Positions 1 through 13,083 are shown, counted from the stretch's first letter. The stretch: DNA of 38,537 nt from Mesorhizobium sp. LSJC280B00 (GCF_000502835.1 NZ_AYVL01000004.1:231720-270256); one strand, 5' to 3'. Made by a program: numbers and translations. The notes: generated from the sequence alone by a model not told the origin.

Positions 1-276
1 GTAGATCTGGGCGTTGATCGAAGAGCCGCCACCGATCACCTTGGCCTGCGTGTATCGGAAGACACGGTCCTGCATGTGCTTTTGCGGCACCGTCGACCAG
101 CCCCAGGCGGCGATGCCCTTGGTCATCTTGGCGAAACCGGCCGGCATGTGGATCAGCGGATGCCAGTCCTTGCCGCCGGCTTCGAGCAGCAGCACCTGAT
201 GCGACGGATCTTCGCTCAGCCGGTTGGCGAGTACGCAGCCGGCCGGGCCGGCGCCGACGATGATGTAGTCGGTCAT
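1..276 (-). CDS. GMC family oxidoreductase, N-terminal part (cut by window edge)
   Basis: This is the N-terminal 92 residues of an FAD-dependent glucose-methanol-choline (GMC) oxidoreductase; the rest lies beyond base 1. The Rossmann FAD motif IIVGAGPAGCVLANRL is at residues 5-20, followed by an acidic end of strand 2 (LLLEAGG). The GMC signature-like stretch KVIGGGSSINAQIY is at residues 79-92. The spacing and wording resemble choline dehydrogenase-type alcohol oxidoreductases, but the substrate-binding and catalytic His/Asn parts are not in view. It is the last visible gene of the leftward catabolic operon, beginning 13 bp after the SDR stop. It probably oxidises an alcohol group of the imported substrate or an intermediate. 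The family is certain; the substrate is unknown. Confidence 0.9.
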   Translation of the reverse strand, partial: MTDYIIVGAGPAGCVLANRLSEDPSHQVLLLEAGGKDWHPLIHMPAGFAKMTKGIAAWGWSTVPQKHMQDRVFRYTQAKVIGGGSSINAQIY

Positions 277-289
277 GGCGTCACCCTGT

Positions 290-1051
290 TCATAGCCTCG
301 GCACCGACAGCGCGCCGTCGACATTGATGACCGAGCCGGTCGAAAAGCCGAGCGTGCCGCCGGCCAACGCCGCCACGGCGGCGCCGACATCATCCGCTGC
401 GCCCCAGCGCATTGCCGGCACCAGCCCGCCGTCGATCAATCCGTCATATTTGGCGGTGACACCCGCGGTCATGTCGGTGCGGATGATGCCCGGGCGCACC
501 TCGAACACGGCGATGTTTTCGGTGGCAAGCCGCAGCGCCAGGTTCTTCACCCACATCGAAAGCCCGGCCTTGGAAATGCAGTAATCGGCCCGTTCCGGCG
601 AGGCCATGGCGGCGCTGACCGAAGTGATGGTGATGATCGATCTCGCACCATCGCTTGGCAGGCCGAGCATTGCTTTGGCGACGGCCTGGCTGAGGAATAC
701 GGTGCCGCGCAGATTAATGCCGAGCACCCGGTCGAAATTTTCGGGCTTGAGCTCGAGCAGATCGCCGCGCAGGACGGCGCCGATGCCGGCATTGTTGACC
801 AGGCAGTCGATGCGGCCGAAGGCGCTTGTCGCGGCATCAATCAGCGCTGCGTGGCCGTCGAGGTCGGCGATGTCGCTGCTGGCATAGGCGAATTTCGCGC
901 CGCGCCCGGTGATGTCGGCGGCGAGCCCGTCGGCGGCTTCGTCGGCAAGGTCTGAGAGGAGGATGTCGAAGCCTGCGTCGGCCAGCGCCTCGGCGCAAGC
1001 AAGGCCGATCCCGCGCGCGCCGCCGGTGACGATCGCTGCCGGGCGGCTCAT
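290..1051 (-). CDS. SDR family oxidoreductase (3-oxoacyl-ACP reductase-like)
   Basis: A classical short-chain dehydrogenase/reductase of 253 residues, cytoplasmic and NAD(P)-dependent. Visible motifs are the cofactor glycine motif TGGARGIG (residues 9-16), NNAG (86-89), and the catalytic set Ser144, Tyr157 and Lys161 (YCISK). The C-terminus ends in the usual GSVINVDGA strand. The open frame extends 65 codons upstream, but the ATG at 1051 is chosen because the protein begins there with the typical SDR strand. It also overlaps the upstream GMC gene stop by ATGA, suggesting translational coupling. In context it probably reduces or oxidises a keto/hydroxyl intermediate of the pathway. Members of this subfamily have very mixed substrates, so the FabG-like label says nothing about fatty acids. 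Confidence 0.93.
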   Translation of the reverse strand: MSRPAAIVTGGARGIGLACAEALADAGFDILLSDLADEAADGLAADITGRGAKFAYASSDIADLDGHAALIDAATSAFGRIDCLVNNAGIGAVLRGDLLELKPENFDRVLGINLRGTVFLSQAVAKAMLGLPSDGARSIITITSVSAAMASPERADYCISKAGLSMWVKNLALRLATENIAVFEVRPGIIRTDMTAGVTAKYDGLIDGGLVPAMRWGAADDVGAAVAALAGGTLGFSTGSVINVDGALSVPRL

Positions 1052-2562
1052 GTTGCAAGCTCCGTCTTGCGGATGTGGTCGGCGACGCGCAGCGCCTGTG
1101 CGGCGATCGACAGCGCCGGATTGACGGCGGCCGAATTCGGCAGGAAGCCGGCATCGACGACGAACAAATTGCTGTGGTCGAAGGAGCGGCAGAACGGGTC
1201 GAGCGGCGAGGTCGCCGGATCGTTGCCCATCTTCACCGTGCCGCATTGGTGGGAGGGCGTGCGCTTGTCAAACGGCCGCGACAGGACGATCGGATAGCCG
1301 CAGGCGCGGAAATTCTCGCGCATCACCTTGGTCAGTCCGTCGAGCGACTGCATGTTGGAGCGCCGCCACTGCATGACGATGTCCTTGCCGTCGACCATGA
1401 TGCGGCTCTTGGGATCGGGCAGGTCCTCGCACATCAGATACCAGTCGACGGCGTGGCCGGCCATGAAATCGAGCGCGAATTTGGGCGCGCGCCTGACATT
1501 GGCCTTGAGGATGTTGCCGTCGATCTTGCCGAGGAGCTGGACATTGCCGAGCGGCTTGCCGCCCTTGCCGTCGGACAGATAATAATCGTTCAGCATCAGC
1601 GTCTTCTGGTAGACGGATTTGTTCCGGCGGCGTGGATCGATCGCCAGCATGGCGCTCGAATTGTGATTCATGAAGTTGCGGCCGACCTGGTCGGAGCGGT
1701 TGGCCAGGCCTTTGCCACCGCCTCTGCCCTGAGGGGTGGGCGAGCGCAGCAGGATGGCGGCGGAATTGACTGCGCCGGCCGATAGGATGACCAGCTTCGG
1801 CGCGACTTTCTTCAGCGTACCGTTCTGTCGATAATGGACGGCGATGATCGTCCTCGCATCCGGCGATGCCTCGAGATATTCGACATGGGCGCCGGTCTCG
1901 AGCTTGATCTTCTGGTCGGCAAGGGCGGCGGCCAGCGGTCCCGTTTGGGCGTCGACCTTGCCGGTCCCGGTGTTGGGAAACGCGTCCCACGGCGTGCTGC
2001 CGTCTTTCAGCCAGGCTTCGATGTCGACGCCGAGCGGCAGCGATGCCGGGTGCAGGCCGAGGCTCCTGAGCTCGGCGCGGGCGCGCGCGATCGGCGGCTC
2101 GTCGGGTACCGGCCCGAAAGGGTAGGGCATCGAGTGGAACGGCTCGGTCGGGTCTTCACCCAGCGCACCGCGCACGCGGAAAAGCTGCTCGGCCCTTGAA
2201 TACCAGGGCTCGAATTCCTCGTAGGAAAACGGCCAGGCCGGCGAGACGCCGCCATAATGCTCCATCTCCGAAAAGTCTTCCCTGCGGTAGCGGATCAGCA
2301 CCGCGCCGTAGAATTTCGAATTGCCGCCGACATAGTAGTAATTGCCCGGGTTGAACGGCGCTCCGCCGGCCTCAAGCCACATCTCCTTCGGCCGATAATG
2401 ACCATCGACGAAGATGGCTCGGGTGTCGCGTGTGTGCGGCGTTGCCGGCAGTGGTTCGCCGCGCTCCAGCATCAGGATCGAGGCGCCACTGCCGGCAAGG
2501 CCGGAGGCGATCGTGGCGCCGCCTATGCCGGAGCCGATGATGACGATGTCGGGATTTGTCAT
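1048..2562 (-). CDS. GMC family oxidoreductase (full length)
   Basis: A 504-residue FAD-dependent GMC oxidoreductase. It has the N-terminal FAD motif IIGSGIGGATIASGL (about residues 8-22), the ADP-ribose acidic residue in MLERGE, and a central substrate-binding domain. The C-terminal signature has a catalytic His at about 438 (SHQCGTVKMG) and the partner Asn at about 481 (NPALSIAAQA). It is shorter and quite different from the second GMC gene downstream, so the pair is not a recent duplication. No twin-arginine or Sec signal is visible, and no small subunit 3 or cytochrome partner gene is adjacent, so a cytoplasmic enzyme is the default guess. It lies 5 bp after the transporter ATPase gene and overlaps the SDR by 4 bp. 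GMC enzymes of this general type oxidise sugar or polyol hydroxyls; the exact carbon cannot be told. Confidence 0.92.
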   Translation of the reverse strand: MTNPDIVIIGSGIGGATIASGLAGSGASILMLERGEPLPATPHTRDTRAIFVDGHYRPKEMWLEAGGAPFNPGNYYYVGGNSKFYGAVLIRYRREDFSEMEHYGGVSPAWPFSYEEFEPWYSRAEQLFRVRGALGEDPTEPFHSMPYPFGPVPDEPPIARARAELRSLGLHPASLPLGVDIEAWLKDGSTPWDAFPNTGTGKVDAQTGPLAAALADQKIKLETGAHVEYLEASPDARTIIAVHYRQNGTLKKVAPKLVILSAGAVNSAAILLRSPTPQGRGGGKGLANRSDQVGRNFMNHNSSAMLAIDPRRRNKSVYQKTLMLNDYYLSDGKGGKPLGNVQLLGKIDGNILKANVRRAPKFALDFMAGHAVDWYLMCEDLPDPKSRIMVDGKDIVMQWRRSNMQSLDGLTKVMRENFRACGYPIVLSRPFDKRTPSHQCGTVKMGNDPATSPLDPFCRSFDHSNLFVVDAGFLPNSAAVNPALSIAAQALRVADHIRKTELAT

Positions 2563-2567
2563 GGCCG

Positions 2568-3683
2568 TCAGACGATGCGTTTCTCGGTCGCCGGATCGAA
2601 GAACACCGCCTTGGTCAGGTTGAAGGCGAGCGGCGTGACCGTGCCGGGCTGGATTTTGGCATCGGCGCGCAGCCGCGCCACCACCGCCTTGCCGCCGAGA
2701 TTGGTGACCGCGAACGTATCCGAGCCGGCCGGCTCGATGACCTCGATGTGACAGTCGGCGCGGGCGATGTTCGAGGCGTTGCGTTCGGCACCCTCGGGAT
2801 CGGTCAGTGCTTCCGGGCGGACGCCGAAGATGATCGGTTTTCCCTGGAATGCCGACAGGCCGGCCGGCGCATTGCCCAGCGGCAGCGAGATCGGCTGGCG
2901 CGCCTCGCGCTCCATGACGACGGAGAAGCCGCTGCCGTTGCTGCCGATCGTCGCCGGGATCAGGTTCATCGCCGGCGAGCCCATGAAGTCGGCAACAAAC
3001 AGGTTGACCGGATTGTTATAGATTTCGGCTGGCGTGCCGAACTGCTGCACCTCGCCGTCGCGCATCACCGCGATCTTGGTGGCCAGCGTCATCGCCTCGA
3101 TCTGGTCGTGGGTGACGTAGACGATGGTGGTGCCGGTGGTGGCGTGCAGGCGCTTGATCTCGATGCGCATGTCGACACGCAGCTTGGCATCGAGATTGGA
3201 CAAAGGCTCGTCGAACAGGAACAGCTTTGGATCGCGCACCAGCGCCCGGCCCATGGCGACGCGCTGGCGCTGGCCGCCGGAGAGCTGGCTTGGCTTGCGC
3301 TTCAGCAAATGGCCGATCTGCAGGACCTTCGCCACCTTGTCGATCGCCTTCTGGCGCTCGCCGGCCGGCACGCCGCGCATCTCCATGCCGAAGGCGATAT
3401 TGCCGGCAACCGTCATGTTCGGATAGAGCGCGTAGCTCTGGAAGACCATGGCGATGTCGCGCTTGGAAGGGTGGAGATCGTTGATCGTGCGTCCGTCGAC
3501 GCGGATTTCCCCTTCGGTGATGGTTTCCAGGCCGGCAATAGTGTTGAGCAGCGTGGACTTGCCGCAACCGGAAGGCCCGACCAGCACGAGGAAGCCGCCC
3601 TTTTCCAGGTCGAGGTCGATGCCTTTCAGGATCTCGACCGCTCCGAAACGCTTCTTCAGCCCGTCAATTTCCAGAAAAGCCAT
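2568..3683 (-). CDS. Sugar ABC transporter ATP-binding protein (CUT1, MalK/UgpC type)
   Basis: The nucleotide-binding subunit of a carbohydrate-uptake (CUT1) ABC importer, 371 residues. It has Walker A GPSGCGKST (36-44), the Q-loop at Gln82, signature LSGGQRQR (134-141), Walker B LFLFDEP with catalytic Glu159, and the switch His192 in YVTHDQIEA. The C-terminal third is the OB-fold regulatory domain typical of MalK/UgpC (FGVRPEAL). A dimer of this protein would power the two permeases encoded just upstream. It starts 4 bp after the second permease gene and is followed 5 bp later by the GMC gene, so import and oxidation are expressed from one message. MalK-like subunits are sometimes shared between importers, but here a full private set is present. 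Confidence 0.96.
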   Translation of the reverse strand: MAFLEIDGLKKRFGAVEILKGIDLDLEKGGFLVLVGPSGCGKSTLLNTIAGLETITEGEIRVDGRTINDLHPSKRDIAMVFQSYALYPNMTVAGNIAFGMEMRGVPAGERQKAIDKVAKVLQIGHLLKRKPSQLSGGQRQRVAMGRALVRDPKLFLFDEPLSNLDAKLRVDMRIEIKRLHATTGTTIVYVTHDQIEAMTLATKIAVMRDGEVQQFGTPAEIYNNPVNLFVADFMGSPAMNLIPATIGSNGSGFSVVMEREARQPISLPLGNAPAGLSAFQGKPIIFGVRPEALTDPEGAERNASNIARADCHIEVIEPAGSDTFAVTNLGGKAVVARLRADAKIQPGTVTPLAFNLTKAVFFDPATEKRIV

Positions 3684-3687
3684 GCGA

Positions 3688-4632
3688 TTATCCTTTGACG
3701 GCGCCGGCCATCAGGCCGCGCACGAAATAGCGGCCGGCGAGCACGTAGACGAGGAGCGTCGGCAGCGCGGCGATCATCGCCGCCGCCATGTTGACGTTGT
3801 ATTCGACGACGCCGGTCGAGGTGTTGACGACATTGTTCAGCGCCACCGTCATCGGCATCACGTCGCCTGAGCCGGCATAGGCGGAAGCGAAGAGGAAGTC
3901 GTTCCAGATGTTGGTGAACTGGTAGATCACCGTCACCACGATGATCGGCAGCGAGTTGGGCAGCATGATGCGCCGGAAGATCTGGAAGAAGCTGGCGCCG
4001 TCGATCTGCGCCGCCTTCACCAGCTCGTTCGGAAACGCTTCGTAATAATTGCGGAAGAACAGGGTGGTGAAGCCGATGCCGTAGACGACGTGAACGAACA
4101 CCAGGTTCACGGTCGGATTGCCGAAGCCGAAGGTGAGGCCGGTCGCGTTCTGCAGCTTGACGCCGAACCGGCCGAGGCTGCCGAGGATCGTTGCCATCGG
4201 CAAGAGGACGGACTGGAACGGAATGAAGCAGGCAAACAGCATCAGCCCGAACACCAGCGTCGCCCCGCGAAAGCGCCACTTCGTCAGCACATAGCCGTTG
4301 AGCGCGCCGAGCAGGGTCGAGATGATGACGGCCGGAACCACCATCTTGATCGAGTTCCAGAAATAACCCTTCATGCCGACGCAGGTGAGACCCGAGCAAA
4401 CCTCGCTCCACGCCCTTATCCAAGGTGCGAAGGTCGGCTCCTGCGGCAGCGCCAGCATGTTGCCGTTCTGGATTTCGTCCATGGTCTTGAACGAGGTCAC
4501 CAGCATGACGAACAACGGCATCAGGTAGAACAGCGCAAACAGCGCCAGCAGCCCGTAGATGACAATACGGTTGACCGTCCTGGCGCTGATACCGCCAGTG
4601 CTCTGGCGAGCAGGAGTGGCCACGGCGCTCAT
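3688..4632 (-). CDS. Sugar ABC transporter permease (MalG/GtsC type)
   Basis: The second inner-membrane permease subunit of the CUT1 importer, 314 residues. A first membrane segment is near residues 23-47 (IVIYGLLALFALFYLMPLFV), several more follow, and the coupling-helix EAA motif is ELVKAAQIDGASFFQIFRRI with the downstream LP. The stretch around GMKGYFWNSIKMVVPA and GALNGYVLTKWRF is, from memory, close to the Pseudomonas glucose/mannose permease GtsC. That points to a monosaccharide-type importer rather than a maltose system. The start codon overlaps the stop of the first permease by ATGA. The ATPase gene follows after 4 bp. Confidence 0.95.
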   Translation of the reverse strand: MSAVATPARQSTGGISARTVNRIVIYGLLALFALFYLMPLFVMLVTSFKTMDEIQNGNMLALPQEPTFAPWIRAWSEVCSGLTCVGMKGYFWNSIKMVVPAVIISTLLGALNGYVLTKWRFRGATLVFGLMLFACFIPFQSVLLPMATILGSLGRFGVKLQNATGLTFGFGNPTVNLVFVHVVYGIGFTTLFFRNYYEAFPNELVKAAQIDGASFFQIFRRIMLPNSLPIIVVTVIYQFTNIWNDFLFASAYAGSGDVMPMTVALNNVVNTSTGVVEYNVNMAAAMIAALPTLLVYVLAGRYFVRGLMAGAVKG

Positions 4633-5588
4633 CGCGGCTTCTCCCGAAGCTCGGAATAGAGATAGGGAACGATGATCGCGGTGATGGTCATCAGCATGAT
4701 CACGGCGCTGGCCGAGCCGACGGCCATCTCGTTGCGCTTGAAGGTGTACTCATACATGAAGTTGGACGGCAGCCAGGCCGAACCGCCCGGCCCGCCGCTG
4801 GTCAGCGCGACCACCAGATCGTAGGATTTGATGGCGAGATGCGCGAGGACGATCAAGGCGGACAGGAAGATCGGCCGCAGCAGCGGGATGACGATGCGAC
4901 GGTAGAGCTGGAAGGTGGTGGCGCCGTCGATCTGCGCCGCCTTCAGGATCTCGCCGTCGATGCCGCGCAGGCCGGCCAGGAACATCGCCATGATGAAGCC
5001 CGACGCCTGCCAGACGCCGGCGATGACCACTGTGTAGATGACGAAATCCTTGTTCTTGATCCAGTCGAAATGGAAGCTCGTCCAGCCCCATTGGTGCAGC
5101 GTCTGCTCGAGGCCGAGGCCGGGGTCCAGAAACCATTTCCAGGCAACGCCGGTGACGATGAACGACAGTGCCATCGGGTAGAGGTAGATCGGCCGCAGCA
5201 CACCTTCGCCGCGGATCTTCTGGTCGAGCAGGATCGCCAGGAACAGGCCGAGCGCCAGGCAGATGGAAATATAGAGGAAGCCGAAAATCCCCATATTGGT
5301 GATCGACGTGTACCAGGAGGACGGCGGATCGCTTTCGAAAGTCCAGCGCCATAGCCGCTGATAGGCGCGTGGCCCGGTGATCGCATAGGAGGGAAAGGTC
5401 TTGGAATTGGTGAAGGACAGATAGATCGTCCACAGGATGAAGCCGTAGACGAAGACGATAGTGGCGGCGAAGCTCGGCGCCAGCACGAGCTTCGGCAGCG
5501 CGTCCTGAAGGCGCGAGCGCACCGTGGCGCCCGGACGGGCATCGTGCTCCGGCGTCAGCGTGATACTGGTTTCAGCAACTGTGCTCAT
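4629..5588 (-). CDS. Sugar ABC transporter permease (MalF/GtsB type)
   Basis: The first permease subunit of the CUT1 importer, 319 residues from the chosen ATG. It has about six predicted membrane spans, the first near residues 35-55 (LVLAPSFAATIVFVYGFILW). The EAA loop reads EILKAAQIDGATTFQLYRRI, followed by VIPLLRP. The frame can be extended 18 codons to a GTG at 5642. The ATG at 5588 is preferred because the added residues are unlike permease N-termini. The gene lies downstream of the binding-protein gene, separated by a 144-bp gap holding a strong hairpin, and overlaps the next permease by 4 bp. Confidence 0.94.
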   Translation of the reverse strand: MSTVAETSITLTPEHDARPGATVRSRLQDALPKLVLAPSFAATIVFVYGFILWTIYLSFTNSKTFPSYAITGPRAYQRLWRWTFESDPPSSWYTSITNMGIFGFLYISICLALGLFLAILLDQKIRGEGVLRPIYLYPMALSFIVTGVAWKWFLDPGLGLEQTLHQWGWTSFHFDWIKNKDFVIYTVVIAGVWQASGFIMAMFLAGLRGIDGEILKAAQIDGATTFQLYRRIVIPLLRPIFLSALIVLAHLAIKSYDLVVALTSGGPGGSAWLPSNFMYEYTFKRNEMAVGSASAVIMLMTITAIIVPYLYSELREKPR

Positions 5589-5685
5589 CTGTCCATTCCG
5601 TATGGCGGGTCCGGAATTCTGCTGTCTCGGGCTCTGCGGCACGAAAGCGTGCCGGTCGGCGCAACCGCAAAACCTCGCCGCAGGG

Positions 5686-5713
5686 GATCTCCCCGGCTTG
5701 CGCCGGGGAGATC
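5686..5713 (-). terminator. Intercistronic hairpin after the sugar-binding protein gene
   Basis: A perfect 12-bp inverted repeat: the arm GATCTCCCCGGC at 5686-5697, loop TTGC, and complementary arm 5702-5713. It has no following T-run on either strand, so it is not a classic rho-independent terminator. It sits between the binding-protein gene and the first permease gene. In many ABC operons such hairpins protect the upstream message from 3' decay, so that binding protein outnumbers membrane subunits. It also resembles short GC-rich palindromic units scattered between rhizobial genes. The role is inferred. Confidence 0.6.
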
Positions 5714-5732
5714 ATTCACATGGGCGGGTGCC

Positions 5733-6986
5733 TTACTTGGCGTCTTCGATCGCGCTGACCAGTTGGGTCACGGCCTCGTCCGAGGTCTTGATCTGGCCGT
5801 GCACGAATTTCGAGACGACATCCTTGTAGGCGTTGGCAACCGCGGGAGGCGCGCCATAGCCCTGCGCCAGCGAACCGAACAGCGTGCCGCCTTCATTGGC
5901 GGCCTTCAGGTCGGCCATGCCCTTCTTGCCGCAAGCGTCGAAATCGGTGTCCGGCACGTCGGTGCGGGCCGGAACAGAGCCCTTGACGACGTTGAAGGCC
6001 GACTGGAAGCTCTTCGACAGCGTGGCGGTGGCCAGGGCGATCTGGGCGGCCTTGCGGTCCTCCGGAACGTTGAACATGCCGAACATGTCGGAGTTGTAGA
6101 CGACGCTGCCGTCGGTGCCCGGGAAGCGGTAGCACAGGAAGTCGGTGCCCGGGACCTTCTTGGCGGCGTTGAATTCGCCCTTGGCCCAGTCACCCATCAC
6201 CTGCACCAGCGCATCGCCCTTGATGACCATGGCGGTGGCGAGGTTCCAGTCCCGGCCCGAGAAGTTCGGGTCGACATAGGTGACGAGCTTGGCGAGATTG
6301 TCGAACGACTTCTTCATCGTGTCGGACTTCAGCGACTCCTCGTCGAGGTCGTTGAAGGCCTTCTTGTAGAACTCAGGCCCGCCGGTCGACAGCACGACTG
6401 AGTCGAACATTGTCGCTTCCTGCCAGTTCTGGCCGCCCAGCGCGAGCGGGATGACGCCCGCCGCCTTGGCTTTGTCCAGCAACGCAATGAAGTCGTCGAA
6501 GGTCTTGGGCTCGGTGCCGCCGATCTTGTCCATCACCGCCTTGTTGATCCATAGCCAGTTGACCGAGTGGACGTTGACCGGAGCCGCGACCCACTTGCCG
6601 TCATAGACGGAGAATTTCTGCAGGGCCGCGGGAACGGACTTGTCCCAGCCTTCCTTTATCGCCGTCTCGGTCAGGTCGCCCATAACGCCGGCTGCGGCGT
6701 AATCGAGCACGGTATAGCCAAGCATCTGCGAGGCGGTCGGGTAGTTGCCCGCTGCCACCATCGCCTTCAGCGCGGTCATGGCGGCGTCGCCGCCGCCGCC
6801 GGCCACCGGCACGTCCTTCCAGGCAAAGCCTTCCTTGGCCAGATCCTGCTTGAGCACGTTCAGAGCGGCAGCTTCGCCGCCCGACGTCCACCAATGCAGC
6901 ATCTGGACTTCCTTGACGTCCTCGGCATGGGCCGCGAACGCAACGCCCGATGCGAGAGCCGTCCCGATAAGCAGTTTGCGCAACAT
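5733..6986 (-). CDS. Sugar ABC transporter periplasmic substrate-binding protein
   Basis: The periplasmic binding protein of the importer, 417 residues. A Sec signal peptide covers residues 1-21 (MLRKLLIG... ending AHA before EDVKEV). The start of the mature protein ([16 protein letters not shown], then [10 protein letters not shown]) strongly resembles, from memory, GtsA, the glucose-binding protein of Pseudomonas. A glucose-like monosaccharide or small glycoside is therefore the best first guess for the ligand. The frame is open a further 94 codons upstream, but the ATG at 6986 is fixed by the signal peptide and by a strong Shine-Dalgarno (AGGGAGGAAG) just before it. It follows the aldehyde dehydrogenase gene by 59 bp in the same operon. 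Confidence 0.95.
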   Translation of the reverse strand: MLRKLLIGTALASGVAFAAHAEDVKEVQMLHWWTSGGEAAALNVLKQDLAKEGFAWKDVPVAGGGGDAAMTALKAMVAAGNYPTASQMLGYTVLDYAAAGVMGDLTETAIKEGWDKSVPAALQKFSVYDGKWVAAPVNVHSVNWLWINKAVMDKIGGTEPKTFDDFIALLDKAKAAGVIPLALGGQNWQEATMFDSVVLSTGGPEFYKKAFNDLDEESLKSDTMKKSFDNLAKLVTYVDPNFSGRDWNLATAMVIKGDALVQVMGDWAKGEFNAAKKVPGTDFLCYRFPGTDGSVVYNSDMFGMFNVPEDRKAAQIALATATLSKSFQSAFNVVKGSVPARTDVPDTDFDACGKKGMADLKAANEGGTLFGSLAQGYGAPPAVANAYKDVVSKFVHGQIKTSDEAVTQLVSAIEDAK

Positions 6987-7045
6987 GTACTTCCTCCCTT
7001 GTTGAACTTGCACGACCGGCGGATGCCCACCGGGTTCTTCCCAAC

Positions 7046-8557
7046 TCAGCCGACCCACCATCCGGTGCGCTGGCCGCGATGAAACTGGATTGTCTTTTCC
7101 TCGGTATAATCCTCGACGGCGCGCTTGCCGAGTTCGCGTCCGAGACCGGACTGCTTGTAGCCGCCGAAAGGCAGTTCGGGGTAACCCTCCATGAACGTGT
7201 TCACCCAAACGGTTCCCGAACGCACATTCCGCGCCACCGACATGCAGGTATCGATGCTGGCGCTCCACACGCCCGCCGATAGACCATAGGGCGTGTTGTT
7301 GGCGATGTGCAACGCCCTTTCAATCGATTCAAAAGTCAGCACCGAGAGCACCGGACCGAACACTTCCTCGCGTGCAATGGCCATGTCTTCGGTGACGTCG
7401 CGAACGATGGTCGGATCAAGATACTGGCCGGCGCTCGAAGCAAGCTGATTGCCGCCGCTACAGATCCGGCCGCCGCCGTTTTCCGCTGCCGTCACGTAGC
7501 CGGTGACCTTGGCCATATGGTCGGCGGAGATCATCGCGCCGACCTTGGTGCGGTCGTCGAGCGGGTCGCCGACAACCACCTTGGCGGTGAGGGCTTTGAC
7601 GGCGCCGAGGAACTCGTCGGCGATCGCCTCATGGACGATCAGCCGGCTGCCGGCATTGCAGCATTCGCCGGCATTGAAGAAGCCGCCGAACACCGCCGCG
7701 TCGGCGGCGGCCTCGAGGTCGGCATCGGAAAAGACGATCTGGCCGTTCTTGCCGCCGAGCTCCATCGCGACTTTCTTCAGCGAGTTGGCGGCAGACGCCA
7801 TGGTCATCTTGCCGACGCGGGTGGAGCCGGTGAACGACACCATCTCGACCAGCGGATGGCTGACCATCGGTGCGCCGACATCGGCGCCCAACCCGGCAAG
7901 GATGTTGACGACGCCGTCCGGCAAGCCGGCCTGCATCAGGATCTCGCCGAGCACAAAGGTCGAGGCCGAGGTCATCTCGCTCGGCTTGACCATCGCCGTG
8001 CAGCCGGCGGCGAGCGCGAAGGGTAGTTTCTGGCTGACGATAAGGAACGGGAAATTCCACGGCGTGATGATGGAGACGACGCCGATTGGTTCGCGCAACA
8101 CGACGCCGAGCATGGCATCGCCGAGATTGGCGTAGCTTTCGCCGTGAAGCGTCCGCGCAAGTGCCGCGGCATAGCGCCAGATGTCGACGGCGCCGCCGAT
8201 CTCGTCGCGCGCCTGCGCAATCGGCTTGCCGGATTCCAGCGCGTCGAGCCGGGCAATCTCGTCCAGCCGCGCCTCGATCAGGTCAGCAGCCTTGAGCAAG
8301 ATCGTGGCGCGTTCGGCGGCCTTCATGCGCGGCCACGGGCCGGTCTCGAAGGCCTTGTGCGCGGCCTGAACCGCAGCCTCTACGTCCGCCGCGCCGGCGT
8401 GTGCATAGCGCGAGACGGTGAAGCCGTGGCCGGGGCTGCTACGCTCCAGTGTGCGGCCGTCCTGGGCGTCGACGAACCTGCCGCCGATCAGCAGCCGGTA
8501 GCTTTTCGGCGCTGCGGCTGCCTCGGCGGGCATGGCGATGTTGAGGGGTGCGTTCAT
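7046..8557 (-). CDS. NAD(P)-dependent aldehyde dehydrogenase
   Basis: A full-length ALDH superfamily enzyme, 503 residues, oxidising an aldehyde to a carboxylate. The active-site residues are all present: Asn168 in TPWNFP, Lys191 in MVKPSE, general base Glu266 in MELGGKN, and nucleophile Cys300 in GECCNAGSR. The cofactor-binding FTGSTRVGK is at about 242-250, and the C-terminal [13 protein letters not shown] motif is intact. It lies 15 bp after the enoyl-CoA hydratase-like gene and 59 bp before the binding-protein gene. In this operon it would supply the acid that the CoA-transferase activates. Betaine-aldehyde-type labels are common for this subfamily but unsupported here, as no choline genes accompany it. 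Confidence 0.94.
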   Translation of the reverse strand: MNAPLNIAMPAEAAAAPKSYRLLIGGRFVDAQDGRTLERSSPGHGFTVSRYAHAGAADVEAAVQAAHKAFETGPWPRMKAAERATILLKAADLIEARLDEIARLDALESGKPIAQARDEIGGAVDIWRYAAALARTLHGESYANLGDAMLGVVLREPIGVVSIITPWNFPFLIVSQKLPFALAAGCTAMVKPSEMTSASTFVLGEILMQAGLPDGVVNILAGLGADVGAPMVSHPLVEMVSFTGSTRVGKMTMASAANSLKKVAMELGGKNGQIVFSDADLEAAADAAVFGGFFNAGECCNAGSRLIVHEAIADEFLGAVKALTAKVVVGDPLDDRTKVGAMISADHMAKVTGYVTAAENGGGRICSGGNQLASSAGQYLDPTIVRDVTEDMAIAREEVFGPVLSVLTFESIERALHIANNTPYGLSAGVWSASIDTCMSVARNVRSGTVWVNTFMEGYPELPFGGYKQSGLGRELGKRAVEDYTEEKTIQFHRGQRTGWWVG

Positions 8558-8572
8558 GTGATTTCCAGGTCC

Positions 8573-9341
8573 CTAAGATCTCGAGAACGCCGGCTTCTGC
8601 TTGGCCTTGAAAGCCTCGACGCCGGCTCTGAGATCGCTTGTCAGCGCGATGAAGCCGCTGGCCAGCGCTTCGGTCGCGGCAGCACTCTCTTCGCCCTCGG
8701 CGATGGCAATCATCAGCTTGGCGGCTTCGGTCGCGAGCGGGCCGCGCTCGGCGATCTTGCCGGCCCAGGCCTTGGCTTCGGCGAACGCCTTGCCGGTCTC
8801 GACCACCCGGTCGACAATCCCCAGAGCAAGAACCTCGGTAGCCAGAAACACCTCGCCGCCGAGCGCCATCCGCCGCACTGCCTGCGCGCCGAAGCGGCGC
8901 ACGGCGCGCTGGGTGCCGGACCAGCCGGGAACGACGCCGATCGAGGTTTCGGGGAACCCCAGCTTCACCTGTGTTTCCGCCACGCGGAAGTCGCAAGCGG
9001 CCGCCAGTTCGAGCCCGCCGCCCAGCGCATGGCCGGCAAGCACGGCGATCGTCGGCTGCCGCAGCCGCGCCAGCCGGTCGAAGACGCGATGGCCGTAGCG
9101 CACCCATTGCACCTGGAAATCGGCGGCGCTCATTTCCGCCCAAGCCTCGACATCGCCGCCGGCGCAAAAGCCCTTGCCTTCGCCGCAGATCAGCACGACG
9201 CGGACGCCGGTTGCTGTCTCGGCCTCGTCGAGCGCCGCTTCGAGCGCCCGCAGCATCGGAATATCGAGCGCGTTGAATTTCTCCGGCCGGCGCAGCGTGA
9301 CAATGCCGATGGCGCCGTCGGTTTCAAAGGTTACCAGACGC

Positions 9342-9349
<8 letters not shown>
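8573..9349 (-). CDS. Enoyl-CoA hydratase/isomerase family protein
   Basis: A crotonase-fold enzyme of 258 residues acting on a CoA thioester. The oxyanion-hole segments FCAGGD (61-66) and HALGGGLELA (107-116) are present. Both glutamates used by true enoyl-CoA hydratases are kept: Glu114 and Glu134, exactly 20 residues apart as in rat crotonase Glu144/Glu164. The usual GGTQR loop reads GWSGTQR. Hydration, or retro-hydration/elimination, is therefore chemically possible, but crotonases also do isomerisation and C-C cleavage. The frame is open 22 codons upstream; the ATG at 9349 gives the normal N-terminus and an 8-bp overlap with the CoA-transferase gene. A crotonase beside a sugar importer is unusual. 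Confidence 0.92.
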
Positions 9350-13008
<3,659 letters not shown>

Positions 13009-13046
13009 CCAGATCTGTCCTCCCGGTGGTTTCTTGTGCGATTTTA

Positions 13047-13061
13047 TTGGAACGATCTAAT
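13047..13061. promoter_or_regulatory. LacI-type operator O1 over the leftward operon promoter
   Basis: TTGGAACGATCTAA is an imperfect inverted repeat centred on CG (5 of 7 positions match between half-sites). Its left half is identical to that of the second site at 13209-13222. It overlaps the predicted -10 (TAGATC, read leftward at 13054-13059) of a promoter whose -35 (TTGACT) is at 13078-13083 with an 18-bp spacer. A bound repressor would block RNA polymerase. The site lies about 40 bp before the regulator start codon. Confidence 0.65.
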
Positions 13062-13083
13062 CCCTGCGGCGCATTTGAGTCAA
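13054..13083 (-). promoter_or_regulatory. Predicted sigma-70 promoter of the leftward catabolic operon
   Basis: Read leftward: -35 TTGACT at 13078-13083, 18-bp spacer, -10 TAGATC at 13054-13059. It drives the LacI gene (start 13008) and by read-through the following eleven genes. The promoter is predicted by eye; the overlap with an operator strengthens the call. Confidence 0.5.

Noticed and set aside
2556..3698. A 380-codon plus-strand frame opposite the ATPase gene
   Set aside because: The opposite strand encodes a complete ABC ATPase with all motifs in order.
5544..6401. A 285-codon plus-strand frame across the binding-protein gene and gap
   Set aside because: Antisense to an unmistakable substrate-binding protein; its translation has a shadow-like composition and no recognisable start context.
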